The notes: generated by a model from the sequence alone, not told the origin. 64,000 nucleotides of DNA from Deltaproteobacteria bacterium (GCA_016177705.1 JACOUT010000002.1:525604-589603), one strand, 5' to 3'; positions 20,388 to 29,705 are shown, counted from the stretch's first letter. Numbers and translations: made by a program.

Positions 20388-21831
20388 CACCCTCTCCACG
20401 CAGCGAAGCCCCCGAGTTTTCCACGCGGCCGCCAGTCGCAGGTATGTCCCAGGTCAACCCCGCGGAGATCCCGAGGAAAACGGCGCTGCGCTGCCACACG
20501 GGCTCGCCCTGGATCAGGTGGTCCCGGCTGCGCGTCAGGGCACCGGGGGTGAGCGCGAGGGAGGCGCCGAGCGGTCCCGGCCGCCAGGAGATCGCGACCG
20601 GCGCCGCCACCAGCGCGTCGAAGGCGATGCCAGCGTCGCTGCCGGCGTAGCGCCAACCGTGCGCCGCGGCACCGGCGACCAGCGCGGCCGTGATGGTCAC
20701 GTCAGGAGCAACCTGCCAGGCGCCGCCGGCGCCGCCCGCGAGCCAGAGCTCGGGCAGCGGCACCGGCGCGGCGGCGCCGTTGAGTGCGAGCCAGGCGGCG
20801 GGGCCGAGGCCGAGCTCGCGCGAGAGCGGCCAGACCAGTTGCGCGTCGAGGAAGGGATCGACGGCGAGCAGGCGGCCGAGGGCGCCGACGCGCACGTCGA
20901 GCGAGGGCGTCGCGGCCTCCGCCGCGACTTCGGCCGCGACCGCCGCAGCCGCCGTGCCCGTCGCCGTCGACGGCGGCGGCGCCGCGGTCGGCGGTGCTGC
21001 GGTCGGCGGTGCTGCGGTCGGCAGTGCAGCGGTCGGCGGTGCTCCGGTCGGCGGCGCTTCGGCCGGCGGTGCGGCGGTCGGCGGCGCGACGGACGCCAGA
21101 GCATCGGCCGGCGGAGCCGCAGGCGGTGCGGCCGGCGGGCCGCTCGGCGTGGAGGTTGCTGCCCCGCCCGGCTCCGTCAAGGAAGCGAGCGCGCCGCCCG
21201 AACGCCACGGGCGCGCCGGCGCCGCGGCGTCGCGCAGACGCAAAGCGTCGCCGACCGCGCTCGACGGCGACAGACCCGCGCGCGCGAGGCCCATCTGGCG
21301 CCCATCGCAGCGCGCCGACGTCGTGCCCCACGAGATGGTCAGCTCGCCCTCCGTGGCCACCACGCACAGGCGCTCGGCGGCGCGCATCGGCTCGGCGAGC
21401 GGTACCAACGCGTCGAGCAGCGCCGCCGCGAGCAACTCTGCCAGGCGCCCGCCGCTGCCCGTCGAGCTTGGCGCGCGGTCGTCGACGTCGAGGAAGATGG
21501 CCGCAGGCGCGTCGACGGTACGCGGCGGCGTCGCGTGTACCAGCGCGAGCGCGCGCTGCGTCGCCTCGAGCTCGACCAGCGCGGGCGTGCCGGCGGCGAC
21601 GGTGGCGGCGCGCTCGGAGGCGCCGATGCTCGCGAGCTGCAGGCCGGCGCCGTCGGCGAGCACGCGCAACACCACGGCGGCACCGGCCGCGTCGGGCACC
21701 ACCACCACGCCGTCGTCGACCAGCGCGAGCGCGAGCGCGCCGCGCAGCACGGGCTCCTGCGCGTCCACCGCGACCATCAGCGGGGCCGCGCCCGAAGCGA
21801 GCGTAAGCGCGAGCGCGAGCGCCGCCGCCAC
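20380..21831 (-). CDS. Secreted Ala/Pro-rich protein with beta-barrel-like C-terminus
   Basis: 483 residues with an N-terminal signal peptide. Residues about 25-200 are a soluble domain of unknown family. Residues about 220-290 are an APPTAAPP low-complexity repeat encoded by a 15-bp DNA repeat. The last 180 residues alternate like outer-membrane strands (LDVRVGALGRLL, WQVAPDVTITAAL, SAVFLGISAGLTW). It precedes, and overlaps by 8 bases, the ECF sigma gene. I do not recognise a family. Confidence 0.6.
   Translation of the reverse strand: MAAALALALTLASGAAPLMVAVDAQEPVLRGALALALVDDGVVVVPDAAGAAVVLRVLADGAGLQLASIGASERAATVAAGTPALVELEATQRALALVHATPPRTVDAPAAIFLDVDDRAPSSTGSGGRLAELLAAALLDALVPLAEPMRAAERLCVVATEGELTISWGTTSARCDGRQMGLARAGLSPSSAVGDALRLRDAAAPARPWRSGGALASLTEPGGAATSTPSGPPAAPPAAPPADALASVAPPTAAPPAEAPPTGAPPTAALPTAAPPTAAPPTAAPPPSTATGTAAAAVAAEVAAEAATPSLDVRVGALGRLLAVDPFLDAQLVWPLSRELGLGPAAWLALNGAAAPVPLPELWLAGGAGGAWQVAPDVTITAALVAGAAAHGWRYAGSDAGIAFDALVAAPVAISWRPGPLGASLALTPGALTRSRDHLIQGEPVWQRSAVFLGISAGLTWDIPATGGRVENSGASLRGEGDG
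20983..21090 (-). repeat. 15-bp tandem repeat inside the Ala/Pro-rich coding region
   Basis: About seven imperfect copies of a unit like GCGGTCGGCGGTGCT on the plus strand, encoding APPTA on the minus strand. The copies are in frame, so copy-number change would lengthen or shorten the linker by five residues without breaking the protein. Confidence 0.75.
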
Positions 21832-21926
21832 CGACCCTCCCTGCCCGGCCGCGCTGGCGGCGCGTCGGGCGAAGCGAGCCAGTGGTCGTCTTCGTGGACG
21901 AAGCCGTCAACCTGGGTCGGCCGACG

Positions 21927-23153
21927 TCAGCGTTCGAGCGCCAGCTCGACGCCGACCAGCGCGCGGCCGTGACGCCAATCGCGCGCGACGTCGTAGGCCT
22001 GCGAGGCTGGATAGACCCCGGCGACGTAGTCGGGGAAGTTGGTGATGAACGACGCGCCCGACAGCTCGGCGTACAGCCGCAGCGGCGCGCGCTCGGGCCA
22101 GCGCGCGCGCAGGGAGACCGACGCCGCGCGTGACTCCCGCCGCTCGCCCCAGTCGAGCGGCGGATGGCCATCGCCGGCGGCGTAGGCACGATCACCGTAA
22201 AGGCGCTCGACCACCTCGAGGCGCGCGTCGAGGCCAAGCTGGTGCTTCTTCGGCCCAGCATGCAGCTCTGCCTCGAAGCGCAGGCGACTCTCGAAGCGCG
22301 AGAGGTAGCCCTGCCACGGATCGTCGACGAGGCGCGCGCGCCACGCCAACGTCAGCGACAGCACCTCGGGCCACGCCTCGAGCTCCACTTCGGGCTCGAG
22401 CTCGAGCGCGTTCTCGGCGAGCAGCGGGTTGGCGGGGTCGCCGCCCTGGCCGACGTGCGTGACGCCGGTGCCGGCGTCGCGCGAGAACACGAAGAACCAG
22501 TCCTGCCGGCTGGCGCCGAGCGACACGCTCGGGTGCAGCGGGCCGATGAGCGCGCGCCAGGACAGCTCCGCCGCGTGCTGGTCGTTGTCGAAGGGCGTCA
22601 GGTGGTTCGGGCGTCCGACGGCGTCGAACGCCGGGTCGTCGAACGAGTCGGTGCGCGTGAAGCGGTAGCGCGCGCGCACGAAGTGGTGCGGTGCCGGCAA
22701 CCAGAGCGCGCGGCCTTGCAGCCAGACGTCGAGGTGCGAGCCACGATCGGTCGGCAGCAGACCGAGCGCCGGGTCACCGTCGACGGGCTGGTAGAGATCG
22801 GGCCAGCCCGGGCGCGCCACGCCGGCGACCCCTCCCTCGGCTGCCACCCGCAGCCAACGCCACGGGCGCAGCTCGAGCTCGAGCGAGCCCTTGGCGGCGG
22901 TTTCGCGCAACGGCGTCGCCCAGGTCTCCTCGTGGCCGAGCTGGAGGTCGCCGTTGACGTCGAGCATGCCCCAGTGCGCGCTCGGCTCGACCTCGGCCTC
23001 GACGACCGAGAGCGCGGCCGGCAACGCGTGGCTGCCGCGGCCGGACAGGCCGCCGACGCCCACGCGCGCCTCTGCCTCGACCTCGAAGGCGGGCGCGTCG
23101 CGCTTGGGCGCGGCGACGAGCGAGAGGGTGAGCGCGAGCGCGAGCGGCGTCAT
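21927..23153 (-). CDS. Outer-membrane beta-barrel protein
   Basis: 408 residues. A short signal peptide is followed by long runs of alternating residues (GSLELELRPWRWLRVAAEGG, HFVRARYRFTRT, PLHPSVSLGASRQDWFFVF, LRLYAELSGASFITNF) with turns rich in Asp/Gly/Pro. This is typical of a 14-18-strand barrel. It begins four bases after the TPR lipoprotein gene on the same strand, so an outer-membrane complex of barrel plus TPR lipoproteins is plausible. No substrate can be named. Confidence 0.7.
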   Translation of the reverse strand: MTPLALALTLSLVAAPKRDAPAFEVEAEARVGVGGLSGRGSHALPAALSVVEAEVEPSAHWGMLDVNGDLQLGHEETWATPLRETAAKGSLELELRPWRWLRVAAEGGVAGVARPGWPDLYQPVDGDPALGLLPTDRGSHLDVWLQGRALWLPAPHHFVRARYRFTRTDSFDDPAFDAVGRPNHLTPFDNDQHAAELSWRALIGPLHPSVSLGASRQDWFFVFSRDAGTGVTHVGQGGDPANPLLAENALELEPEVELEAWPEVLSLTLAWRARLVDDPWQGYLSRFESRLRFEAELHAGPKKHQLGLDARLEVVERLYGDRAYAAGDGHPPLDWGERRESRAASVSLRARWPERAPLRLYAELSGASFITNFPDYVAGVYPASQAYDVARDWRHGRALVGVELALER

Positions 23154-23157
23154 GCGA

Positions 23158-24147
23158 TCACGGGCAGATCGGCAGCACGTAGGCCTCGGCGGTCGCGATC
23201 GACGGCGACGACGGGAACTGCGTCTGGAGTGCCGTCAGGGCGGCATGCGCGGCGACGCAGTCGCCGAGGTCCGCGTCGGCGCGCGCCTCGTAGTCGAGCG
23301 AGTTGTCGACGTACTGGCTGCTCGCGTAGCTCGCCTGCAGCACGTCGAAGGACGCGATGGCTTCGGCGAGCTGGCCGAGCCGGTACTGACAGCGGCCCGT
23401 GTAGAACTGCGCGTTGTCCTCGAAGATGGAGCCCGGCGATTGGAAGACACGCGCGAAGGGAGCGAGCGCCTCGCTCCACAGCCCCTGATCGAAGTAGGAG
23501 CGGCCGAGGTAGTAGCGCCCGTTGTCGATGAAGGTGCTGCTCGCGAAGCCGCTCTCGAACGCGGTGAGCGAGCTGGCAGCGTCCGGCAACAGGCCGGCCT
23601 CGTACTGCGAGCGCCCGACGTAGTAGCTGGCGTTGTCGACGTACAAGCCGGCCGGATCTGCGGCCAACGACGCCTGGAAGTCGGCGATGGCCTCGACGAA
23701 CATGCCGAGCTGATAGCGCGAGCGGCCGGTGTAGTAGCAGGCGGCATCCATGAGCGGTGAGGTCGGGTGTTCGCTCCTCATGGCGAGCAGCACGGTAACG
23801 GCGCCGGTGAAGTCGTTTTGCTGGTAGCGGCACACGCCCGCCAGGTAGCCCGCGTTGTCGTGGCGCGGCGAGGCCGGGTACGTCGACAACACCTGGTCGA
23901 ACTTGGCTTGCGCGCCCGCGTAGTCGGGCGGCGCGGCGTTATAGAGCGCCAGGCCCTCCTGGAAGAGGATCTCGTCGGGGTCCGTGGGGTTGATGTCACC
24001 TTCCCCCTCCCCCTCGCCTTCCCCTTCACCCTCTCCCTCTCCCTCCCCTTCGCCCTCGGCGGCAGTGGACGGTGAGCAGCCGAGGGCCGCCACCATCGAG
24101 GATCCGATCAGCACCATGAGCAAGGTCATGCACGACTTCATGTTCAC
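23158..24147 (-). CDS. TPR lipoprotein with GEGEGE linker
   Basis: 329 residues; a second ATG two codons later is equally possible. The lipobox is ALGC (about residue 24), followed by nearly ten EG dipeptides (DNA 23998-24057). The rest is six or seven repeats of about 37 residues with the core DNAxYYxGRSxYxxGxxxxA. This is a TPR-like pattern as found in YbgF/BamD-type envelope proteins. It is clearly paralogous to the next upstream gene. It probably sits at the inner face of the outer membrane and binds the neighbouring beta barrel or other envelope partners. Confidence 0.85.
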   Translation of the reverse strand: MNMKSCMTLLMVLIGSSMVAALGCSPSTAAEGEGEGEGEGEGEGEGEGEGDINPTDPDEILFQEGLALYNAAPPDYAGAQAKFDQVLSTYPASPRHDNAGYLAGVCRYQQNDFTGAVTVLLAMRSEHPTSPLMDAACYYTGRSRYQLGMFVEAIADFQASLAADPAGLYVDNASYYVGRSQYEAGLLPDAASSLTAFESGFASSTFIDNGRYYLGRSYFDQGLWSEALAPFARVFQSPGSIFEDNAQFYTGRCQYRLGQLAEAIASFDVLQASYASSQYVDNSLDYEARADADLGDCVAAHAALTALQTQFPSSPSIATAEAYVLPICP

Positions 24148-24159
24148 TCCTCGGCCGCG

Positions 24160-25083
24160 TCAGCAGCCGGCATTCGCCAGGTAGGTGGTCGCGCGCGCGA
24201 TCTCGGGCGACGCGGGATAGGCAGCGGTCAGCTCGGCGAGCGCCGCCTGCGCGGTCGGGCAATCGCCCTGATCGGCGGCGATGCGCGCCTCGTAGTAGAG
24301 CGCGTTGTCGAGGTACTGGCTGCCCGCGTAGCCGGCGAGCAGCGCCTCGAAGGAGGCGAGCGCGACGTCGAGCTGGCCGAGCCCGTACTGGCAGCGCGCG
24401 AGGTAGTACTGAGCGTTGTCGAGGTAGATGGAGTCCGTGAACACGAGCACGCCTTGGAAGTGGGGCAGCGCGTCCGCGAACAGCGCTTGATTGAAGTAGG
24501 CGCGCCCGTGGTAGTAGCCGGCGTTGTCGAGGTAGCTGCTCGCGGGAAAGGCGGCCTCGAATTGCTCGAAGGCGGTGATGGCGGGAGCGAGCTGGGCGTC
24601 TTCGTAATAGGAGCGCCCGACGTAATACGACGCGTTGTCGGCGTAGGTGGCGGCGGCGTCGAGGGCCACCGCCTGTTGGAACTCGGGCACGGCGCCGGCG
24701 AAGTCGAGCAGCTCATAGCGCGAGCGCCCGGTGAAGTACGCGGCCGACGACGCGAAGGGCGAGCCCGGGTAGTCGGCGCGCATGGCGACCAAGGTGATGG
24801 TGGCGTCGTCGTAGAGCGCCTGCTCGTATTGGCAGCGCCCCACCAGGTACGCCGCGTTGTCGGCGCGGCTCGAGTTCGGGTAGCTGTCGACCAGCTCCGC
24901 GAACTTCACCTGCGCGCCGGCGTAGTCGGGGGGCACCGCGTCGTAGAGCGCGAGGCCCTCTTGGAAGAGCTGCTCGTCCGCGGCGCCCGGATCGTTCGCC
25001 AGCGGGCTTTTTTGCGGACAGGCCGTGGACGCGAGCAGCGCGAGCGCCGCGGTCGCGATCGTCAACGGGCGATGCAATCTCAT
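24160..25083 (-). CDS. TPR lipoprotein, paralog of the downstream gene
   Basis: 307 residues. The ATG at 25083 has a GGAGG site six bases upstream and overlaps the preceding stop (ATGA), which favours it over a start five codons earlier. The lipobox is ASTAC. The same 37-residue repeat is seen six times (YADNASYYVGRSYYEDAQLA and similar). Unlike its paralog it lacks the GEGEGE linker. Gene duplication within the operon is the simplest explanation. Confidence 0.85.
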   Translation of the reverse strand: MRLHRPLTIATAALALLASTACPQKSPLANDPGAADEQLFQEGLALYDAVPPDYAGAQVKFAELVDSYPNSSRADNAAYLVGRCQYEQALYDDATITLVAMRADYPGSPFASSAAYFTGRSRYELLDFAGAVPEFQQAVALDAAATYADNASYYVGRSYYEDAQLAPAITAFEQFEAAFPASSYLDNAGYYHGRAYFNQALFADALPHFQGVLVFTDSIYLDNAQYYLARCQYGLGQLDVALASFEALLAGYAGSQYLDNALYYEARIAADQGDCPTAQAALAELTAAYPASPEIARATTYLANAGC

Positions 25084-26999
25084 GGGTTTCCTCCACATTG
25101 TTCGGCCAGCGACGACGCCAGTGCCGCCAGATCAGTGCCGTCTCCCGCGACCGCGTCGGCGCCACCTTCAGCGAGCGCGTGCCGCGCCACAGCCACCTCG
25201 CGCGCGCAGCCAGCGAGGTCGCCGGCCTTCTGCAACAGCTCGGCGTGCTGCAAGCGCGCCTCCGCGTCGTTCGGGTCGGTGTCGAGCACGTCCTCCAACA
25301 GCGCCCGCGCCTCGTCGACGGCGCCGCGCGCGAGCACGAGCTGCGCCAGCTTCTTGCCGCTGGCGGCGTGATCCTGATCGAGCTCGCGCGCCTGGCGGAA
25401 GGATTGCTCGGCCGCCGGCAGGTCGCGCGTCTGTCGCTGCGCGAGCCCGAGGTTGTACCAGGCGGCCACCGAGCGCGGATTCAGCTCGAGCGCACGCTTG
25501 TAGGTGGCGGCAGCCTCGTCGAGCCTGCCCGAGCGCGCATAGGCGACGCCGAGATCGAGCAGCGCGCGCGCATAGTCGGGCTTGACCTCGAGCGCCTTGC
25601 GGTAGGCGTCGATGGCCTGCGGGTACATCTTCCTTTGGCTGTAGAGCTTGCCGAGGTTGACCCAGCCGGGCGCGTAGCTCGGCGCGCGCGCGAGCACCTC
25701 GCGGTAGCGCTGCTCGGCGGCGTCGAGCTTGCCGGCGGCGATGAGCGTCAAGCCCAGGTTGTTCTCGGCGGCGTGGTAGCCGGGCCGGAGCGCGATCGCC
25801 TTTTCGTAGGCCGCGACGGCGGCGTCGAGCTTGCCCGCGTCCTTCTCGAGCGCGCCCAGGTTGAACCACGCCTCCGGGTAGTCGCCGTGCGCCTTGTCGA
25901 TGGCGGTCTGGTAGCGCTCGCGCGCGAGCGGCGCGTTCTTCTGGCGCGCGGCCACCAGGCCCCGCAGCAGGTGGTGCTCGGGCTCGTCGGCGTCGATGTC
26001 GAGCAGCGCGTCCGCTTGCTGCTCGGCCTTGGCGAAGCGCTGGCGCGCGAGCGCGAGGCGCAGCAAGCGGCGCCGCGGCGTGGTCGCTTGCGGCGCCATG
26101 CGAATCGCCTGCCAGTAGGCCTCCTCGGCGCCGTCGAGGTCGTCCTGCGCCTCGCGCGCCTGACCGATCAAGGTCTGCACGTCGGGCAAGTCAGGCGCGA
26201 TGTCGGCGGCGGTGGCGAGCACGCCGCTCGCGCGCACGGCGTCGGCCTTGTCATCGGTCGAGAGATAGGCGCGCGCGATGTTGACCCGCACCTCGACGCG
26301 CGCGGGCGCCCGCTCGATAGCCCGATCGAACGCCGTGCGCGCCTCGTCATCGCGTTCGGCGTCGAGCAGCGCCGCGCCGGGCGCGACCAGGCCGGCCGCG
26401 CGGTCTTCGTTGCTGCCGAAGGCGCTCGCTTGCGTGAAGGTCTCGAGCGCCTCCTTCTTCTTGCCCTGCGCATCGAGCGCGCGACCGAGCGCGAGCAGCG
26501 CGCTGCCGTAGCCCGGGTGGAGCGTGAGCGCGCGGCGCAGCTCGACCTCGGCGGCGGCGTGGTCCTTGCCGCGCGCGTGCGCGCGCGCCAACGCCACCAG
26601 CACGCGCTCGTCGTTGGGCGCGAGCGTGCGCGCGCGCTGCAGCTCGGTGACGGCGTCGGCCAGCTTCCTTTGCGCCAACAGCGCCAGGCCGTGCTCGAGC
26701 GCGATCGCTGCCGACTGCGGGTGGCCCTGCGCCAGCGCGTGGTAGGCGTCGAGCGCGCCGGAACCGTCGCCGCGACGCAACAGCTCGCGCGCGCGCGTGT
26801 GCGCCTCGTCGACCGGCGCCTGGTCGGGCAGCACGTCGTCACCGGCACTCTTCTCCGCCTCGACCACGATGACCTTGGCGGTGCCCTCGCGCACGAGCGC
26901 GACGCGCTCGATGACGGCGGCGCCGAGCGGCAGCGCCACCAGCGTGGTCAAGACCGGCCACAACCGCGAGGTGGTCGGGGCGGACGGCGGGGGCGTCAT
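25080..26999 (-). CDS. Membrane-anchored TPR protein
   Basis: 639 residues. One N-terminal transmembrane helix (LWPVLTTLVALPLGAAVIE) anchors about fourteen canonical 34-residue tetratricopeptide repeats (AWYNLGLAQRQTRDLPAAEQ, ARALLDLGVAYARSGRLDEA and others). It overlaps the ATP-grasp gene upstream and the TPR lipoprotein gene downstream by 4 bases each. TPR scaffolds bind protein partners; here the likely partners are the transglutaminase-7TM protein and the ATP-grasp ligase of the same operon. No catalytic motif is seen. Confidence 0.85.
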   Translation of the reverse strand: MTPPPSAPTTSRLWPVLTTLVALPLGAAVIERVALVREGTAKVIVVEAEKSAGDDVLPDQAPVDEAHTRARELLRRGDGSGALDAYHALAQGHPQSAAIALEHGLALLAQRKLADAVTELQRARTLAPNDERVLVALARAHARGKDHAAAEVELRRALTLHPGYGSALLALGRALDAQGKKKEALETFTQASAFGSNEDRAAGLVAPGAALLDAERDDEARTAFDRAIERAPARVEVRVNIARAYLSTDDKADAVRASGVLATAADIAPDLPDVQTLIGQAREAQDDLDGAEEAYWQAIRMAPQATTPRRRLLRLALARQRFAKAEQQADALLDIDADEPEHHLLRGLVAARQKNAPLARERYQTAIDKAHGDYPEAWFNLGALEKDAGKLDAAVAAYEKAIALRPGYHAAENNLGLTLIAAGKLDAAEQRYREVLARAPSYAPGWVNLGKLYSQRKMYPQAIDAYRKALEVKPDYARALLDLGVAYARSGRLDEAAATYKRALELNPRSVAAWYNLGLAQRQTRDLPAAEQSFRQARELDQDHAASGKKLAQLVLARGAVDEARALLEDVLDTDPNDAEARLQHAELLQKAGDLAGCAREVAVARHALAEGGADAVAGDGTDLAALASSLAEQCGGNP

Positions 27000-27910
27000 G
27001 CGATGCCCCCGTAGCGCCGCAGCGCCTCACCGAGCCCGTGGCCGTGCACGTTCTGGATCTCGAGACCGGGCCGTGCGTTCACCTCGAGCACCATGCAGCC
27101 GCGCTCGGCGTCCACCACCACGTCGACGCCGAGGTAGCCGAGCCTGACCGAGCGCGCCGCGCGCTCGGCGGTCTCGAGCACCTCGGGCCAGCGCGGCAGT
27201 TGGATGTCGACGAGCGGCGCGCCGCTCTCGGGGTGCGTGACGATGGCGCTGCCGCGGTAGTAGGCGCGCACCGTCTTGCCGCTCTCGAGGTCGACGGCGA
27301 GCCCGATGCCGCCCTGGTGCAGGTTGGCGCGCCCGCCCGACTCGCGCGTGGGCACGCGCACCATGCAGAGCACGGGGCGGTGTTCGAGCGTGATGACGCG
27401 GATATCGCACAGCCCGTCGCCCCAGAAGGCCTGGAACACCGGGTGTGGCCGGATGCGCTCCTCGACGAAGGCGCGGTCCTCGAGGTCGCCGCTGTACGCG
27501 CCAAACACGATCTCGGCCAGGCGATAGCGCATCTCGGCGAGCGTCAGCTCCTCGCCGCCCGCGCGCCGCCACACGCCGTCTCGCACGCGCTCGCCCACCA
27601 CCAGAATGCCCTCGCCGCCGCTCGCGTTGGCCGGCTTGACGACGAACTGCTCGAGCTCGCGCAGCGACTCGAGCGTGTCGGGGATCTGCGACAACCCCTC
27701 GCAGATGGCGAGCGTGCGCGCGAGCGGCACGCCCTCGCGCTCCATCAGTTGCTTGCACAGGAGCTTGTCGTCCGCCTCCGGGTAGAGCTTGCGCGGGTTG
27801 TGCCGGTACACGAGCGTCACGTTGCGCCGGTTGATGCCGACCAGGTCGCGGCGACGCTCCACCATGGTGCGCCAGCGCTCGCGCACCTCCGACCACGAGG
27901 GGAGCATCAT
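26996..27910 (-). CDS. RimK-related alpha-L-glutamate ligase-like ATP-grasp protein
   Basis: 304 residues. ATP-grasp features are visible: FVVKPANASGGEGILVV (nucleotide-binding lysine and Gly-rich loop), the metal-binding CMVLEVNARPG near the C-terminus, and GYLGVDVVVDAERG. The N-terminus ERRRDLVGINRRN is typical of the RimK-related E-ligase group that is linked with 7TM-transglutaminase proteins. Known: such enzymes are thought to form peptide-like amide bonds with amino acids. The substrate here is unknown. The gene overlaps both neighbours by 4 bases. Confidence 0.85.
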   Translation of the reverse strand: MMLPSWSEVRERWRTMVERRRDLVGINRRNVTLVYRHNPRKLYPEADDKLLCKQLMEREGVPLARTLAICEGLSQIPDTLESLRELEQFVVKPANASGGEGILVVGERVRDGVWRRAGGEELTLAEMRYRLAEIVFGAYSGDLEDRAFVEERIRPHPVFQAFWGDGLCDIRVITLEHRPVLCMVRVPTRESGGRANLHQGGIGLAVDLESGKTVRAYYRGSAIVTHPESGAPLVDIQLPRWPEVLETAERAARSVRLGYLGVDVVVDAERGCMVLEVNARPGLEIQNVHGHGLGEALRRYGGIA

Positions 27911-29514
27911 GGCGCTGCTCCGCCGGCGCGTGGCAGCAAGATGCGTTTGAAGCGCAGGTACTCGGACAGGCGCACGCCGATCCAGCGCCCCAAGTAGACG
28001 TCGACGGCGACCACGATGAGCAACAGCTCAGGGAAGCCGATCAACAGCACCTGCAAGGCGAGCGAGTTCATCACGGCCCAGCACGCGGCCATGACGAACA
28101 GCGTGCCGAGCAGCGACTTGAAGGCGGGGCGCGCGCCCTTCTCGGTCAGCTCGAGGAAGAAGCGCTCCGCCGAGATGGCGAGCACCGCCACCGGGAACAC
28201 GCTGACGTAGGCGAGCTTGCGCGCGCCGACCGCGTCGGAGACGAGCGCCGTGGTCAAGAGCGTGACGGCGACGGCGGCGAGCAGGATGGCGAGCGACGGC
28301 GAGTGCAAGAGCTGCAAGCGATGGAAAGCGCGGCGCACCGTCGCCGCCACCACCACCACGATGAGCACGGCCAACAGGCCCCACCACAGGCCGGTCTCAC
28401 CCGCGGAGGCGGCGATCAGCGCCGGCAGGAAGGTGCCGAAGGTGGGTACGCCGATGACGTTCCTGAACAGCACGACGACGAGCGCGCCCACCGGCAGCAT
28501 CAACAGCGTGCGCAGCAGCATGAACGACAAGCCGAGCCGGTCGAACAGCGACCAGACGTTGAAGAAGCGGAAGGTGCTCTTCACCTTGGGTGAGGGCACC
28601 AGCACGGTCTCGGTCTCGAAGCGGTACTTGAAGTTGATGTCCGAGGTGTGGCGAAACAGCGCCTCGTCTCCCGTGTAGAGGGTCAGGTAGCGCTCGGGCA
28701 GCTCGGCGAAGTGATGGTTGGTCGAGTCGAAGGGGATCCAGTGGCCGGCGACGTACGCCTCTGCCCACTGGTGGGTGGTGCGCTTGACGCCGGGCTCCAT
28801 GACGAAGCCGCCGACCAGGCGCGCCGGCACGCCGACGCGTCGCGCGAGCGCCACGAACAGGCGGCTCTTGCCGTTGCAGCTCGCCTCGCCCAGGCGCAGC
28901 GCGGTGAGCGCATCGGTGGTGCCCTTGAAGGGGCGCTGCTTCATGCCGCTCGTCAGCGCGAACACGGCCTGCAAGCGCTCGAGGATGGTGCCGTGGTCGG
29001 CGCCGGCGCTCTCCGCCGTGCGCGCGATCTCGGGTGCGTCGACCTGGATGTGCTCCTCGGCGGCGAGGTAACCGCGCACCGACGCGGGGTAGGTGTCGGG
29101 CACGCGCAGCCCAGGGTCGATCTGGTAGCGCACGGGCGTGGCCAGCACGGAGAAGCGGTAGGCGAGCGACTGGCCGTCTTGCGCGCTGCTCTGCTCCCAG
29201 GTCGCGACGCGGTTCAGCCCCACCGCCTCGCTCGAGAACGACACACCCGCCGCCGTCAGGTTCTGCTCCGTCATCACCACCTGGCGCGCGTCGGACTGCG
29301 GCAAGAAGGTGCGCACCCGCACCTCGCCGTCGTGGCCATCGAGCTCGGCGTGCAGCGTGACGTCGTACTGCGTGCGCGGCAGCACCTCGGCCAAGGAGTA
29401 CTGGAAGGCCGACAGCTTGACCGCGACTACGGCGAGCGCCACCCCCACCAGCGCGACCATGACCAAGCGAACCGGGGGACTCTTCTGCGGCACCGCCCGT
29501 CCTACGCCGGTCAC
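27907..29514 (-). CDS. Transglutaminase-like protein fused to seven transmembrane helices
   Basis: 535 residues (GTG start; a later GTG at 29493 is possible). Topology: one N-terminal helix, a large periplasmic region, then seven helices beginning with FGTFLPALIAASAG, the hallmark of the 7TM-transglutaminase family. The periplasmic region contains a complete transglutaminase triad: Cys213 in ASCNGKS, His248 in THQWAEAY and Asp263 in IPFDSTN. Many family members are described as inactive, so this copy stands out. It is the first gene of the minus-strand unit and is translationally coupled to the ATP-grasp gene. Together they suggest an envelope peptide-modifying system. Confidence 0.88.
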   Translation of the reverse strand: MTGVGRAVPQKSPPVRLVMVALVGVALAVVAVKLSAFQYSLAEVLPRTQYDVTLHAELDGHDGEVRVRTFLPQSDARQVVMTEQNLTAAGVSFSSEAVGLNRVATWEQSSAQDGQSLAYRFSVLATPVRYQIDPGLRVPDTYPASVRGYLAAEEHIQVDAPEIARTAESAGADHGTILERLQAVFALTSGMKQRPFKGTTDALTALRLGEASCNGKSRLFVALARRVGVPARLVGGFVMEPGVKRTTHQWAEAYVAGHWIPFDSTNHHFAELPERYLTLYTGDEALFRHTSDINFKYRFETETVLVPSPKVKSTFRFFNVWSLFDRLGLSFMLLRTLLMLPVGALVVVLFRNVIGVPTFGTFLPALIAASAGETGLWWGLLAVLIVVVVAATVRRAFHRLQLLHSPSLAILLAAVAVTLLTTALVSDAVGARKLAYVSVFPVAVLAISAERFFLELTEKGARPAFKSLLGTLFVMAACWAVMNSLALQVLLIGFPELLLIVVAVDVYLGRWIGVRLSEYLRFKRILLPRAGGAAP

Positions 29515-29705
29515 CGATCCTCCCGATCGAGCGGGCCGGCGACGAGCCGGTCGTGCGTCACGACGACGGGCAGCCCGCGGGCGGCACCATCGGCGGCCCG
29601 CGGCGCCCTTTCATGACGCAGCGCACACCTTTCCGCACAATGTAGACAACCCTCTGACACATCGCGCCGAAACACCCCGCGAACCAACCACACGCGGGGT
29701 GCCCC

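Noticed and set aside
17327..20650. 1107-codon plus-strand frame across the TSP3 and sigma genes
   Set aside because: It is antisense to Asp-rich repeats and reads as Val/Gly/Arg-rich low complexity without a start signal.
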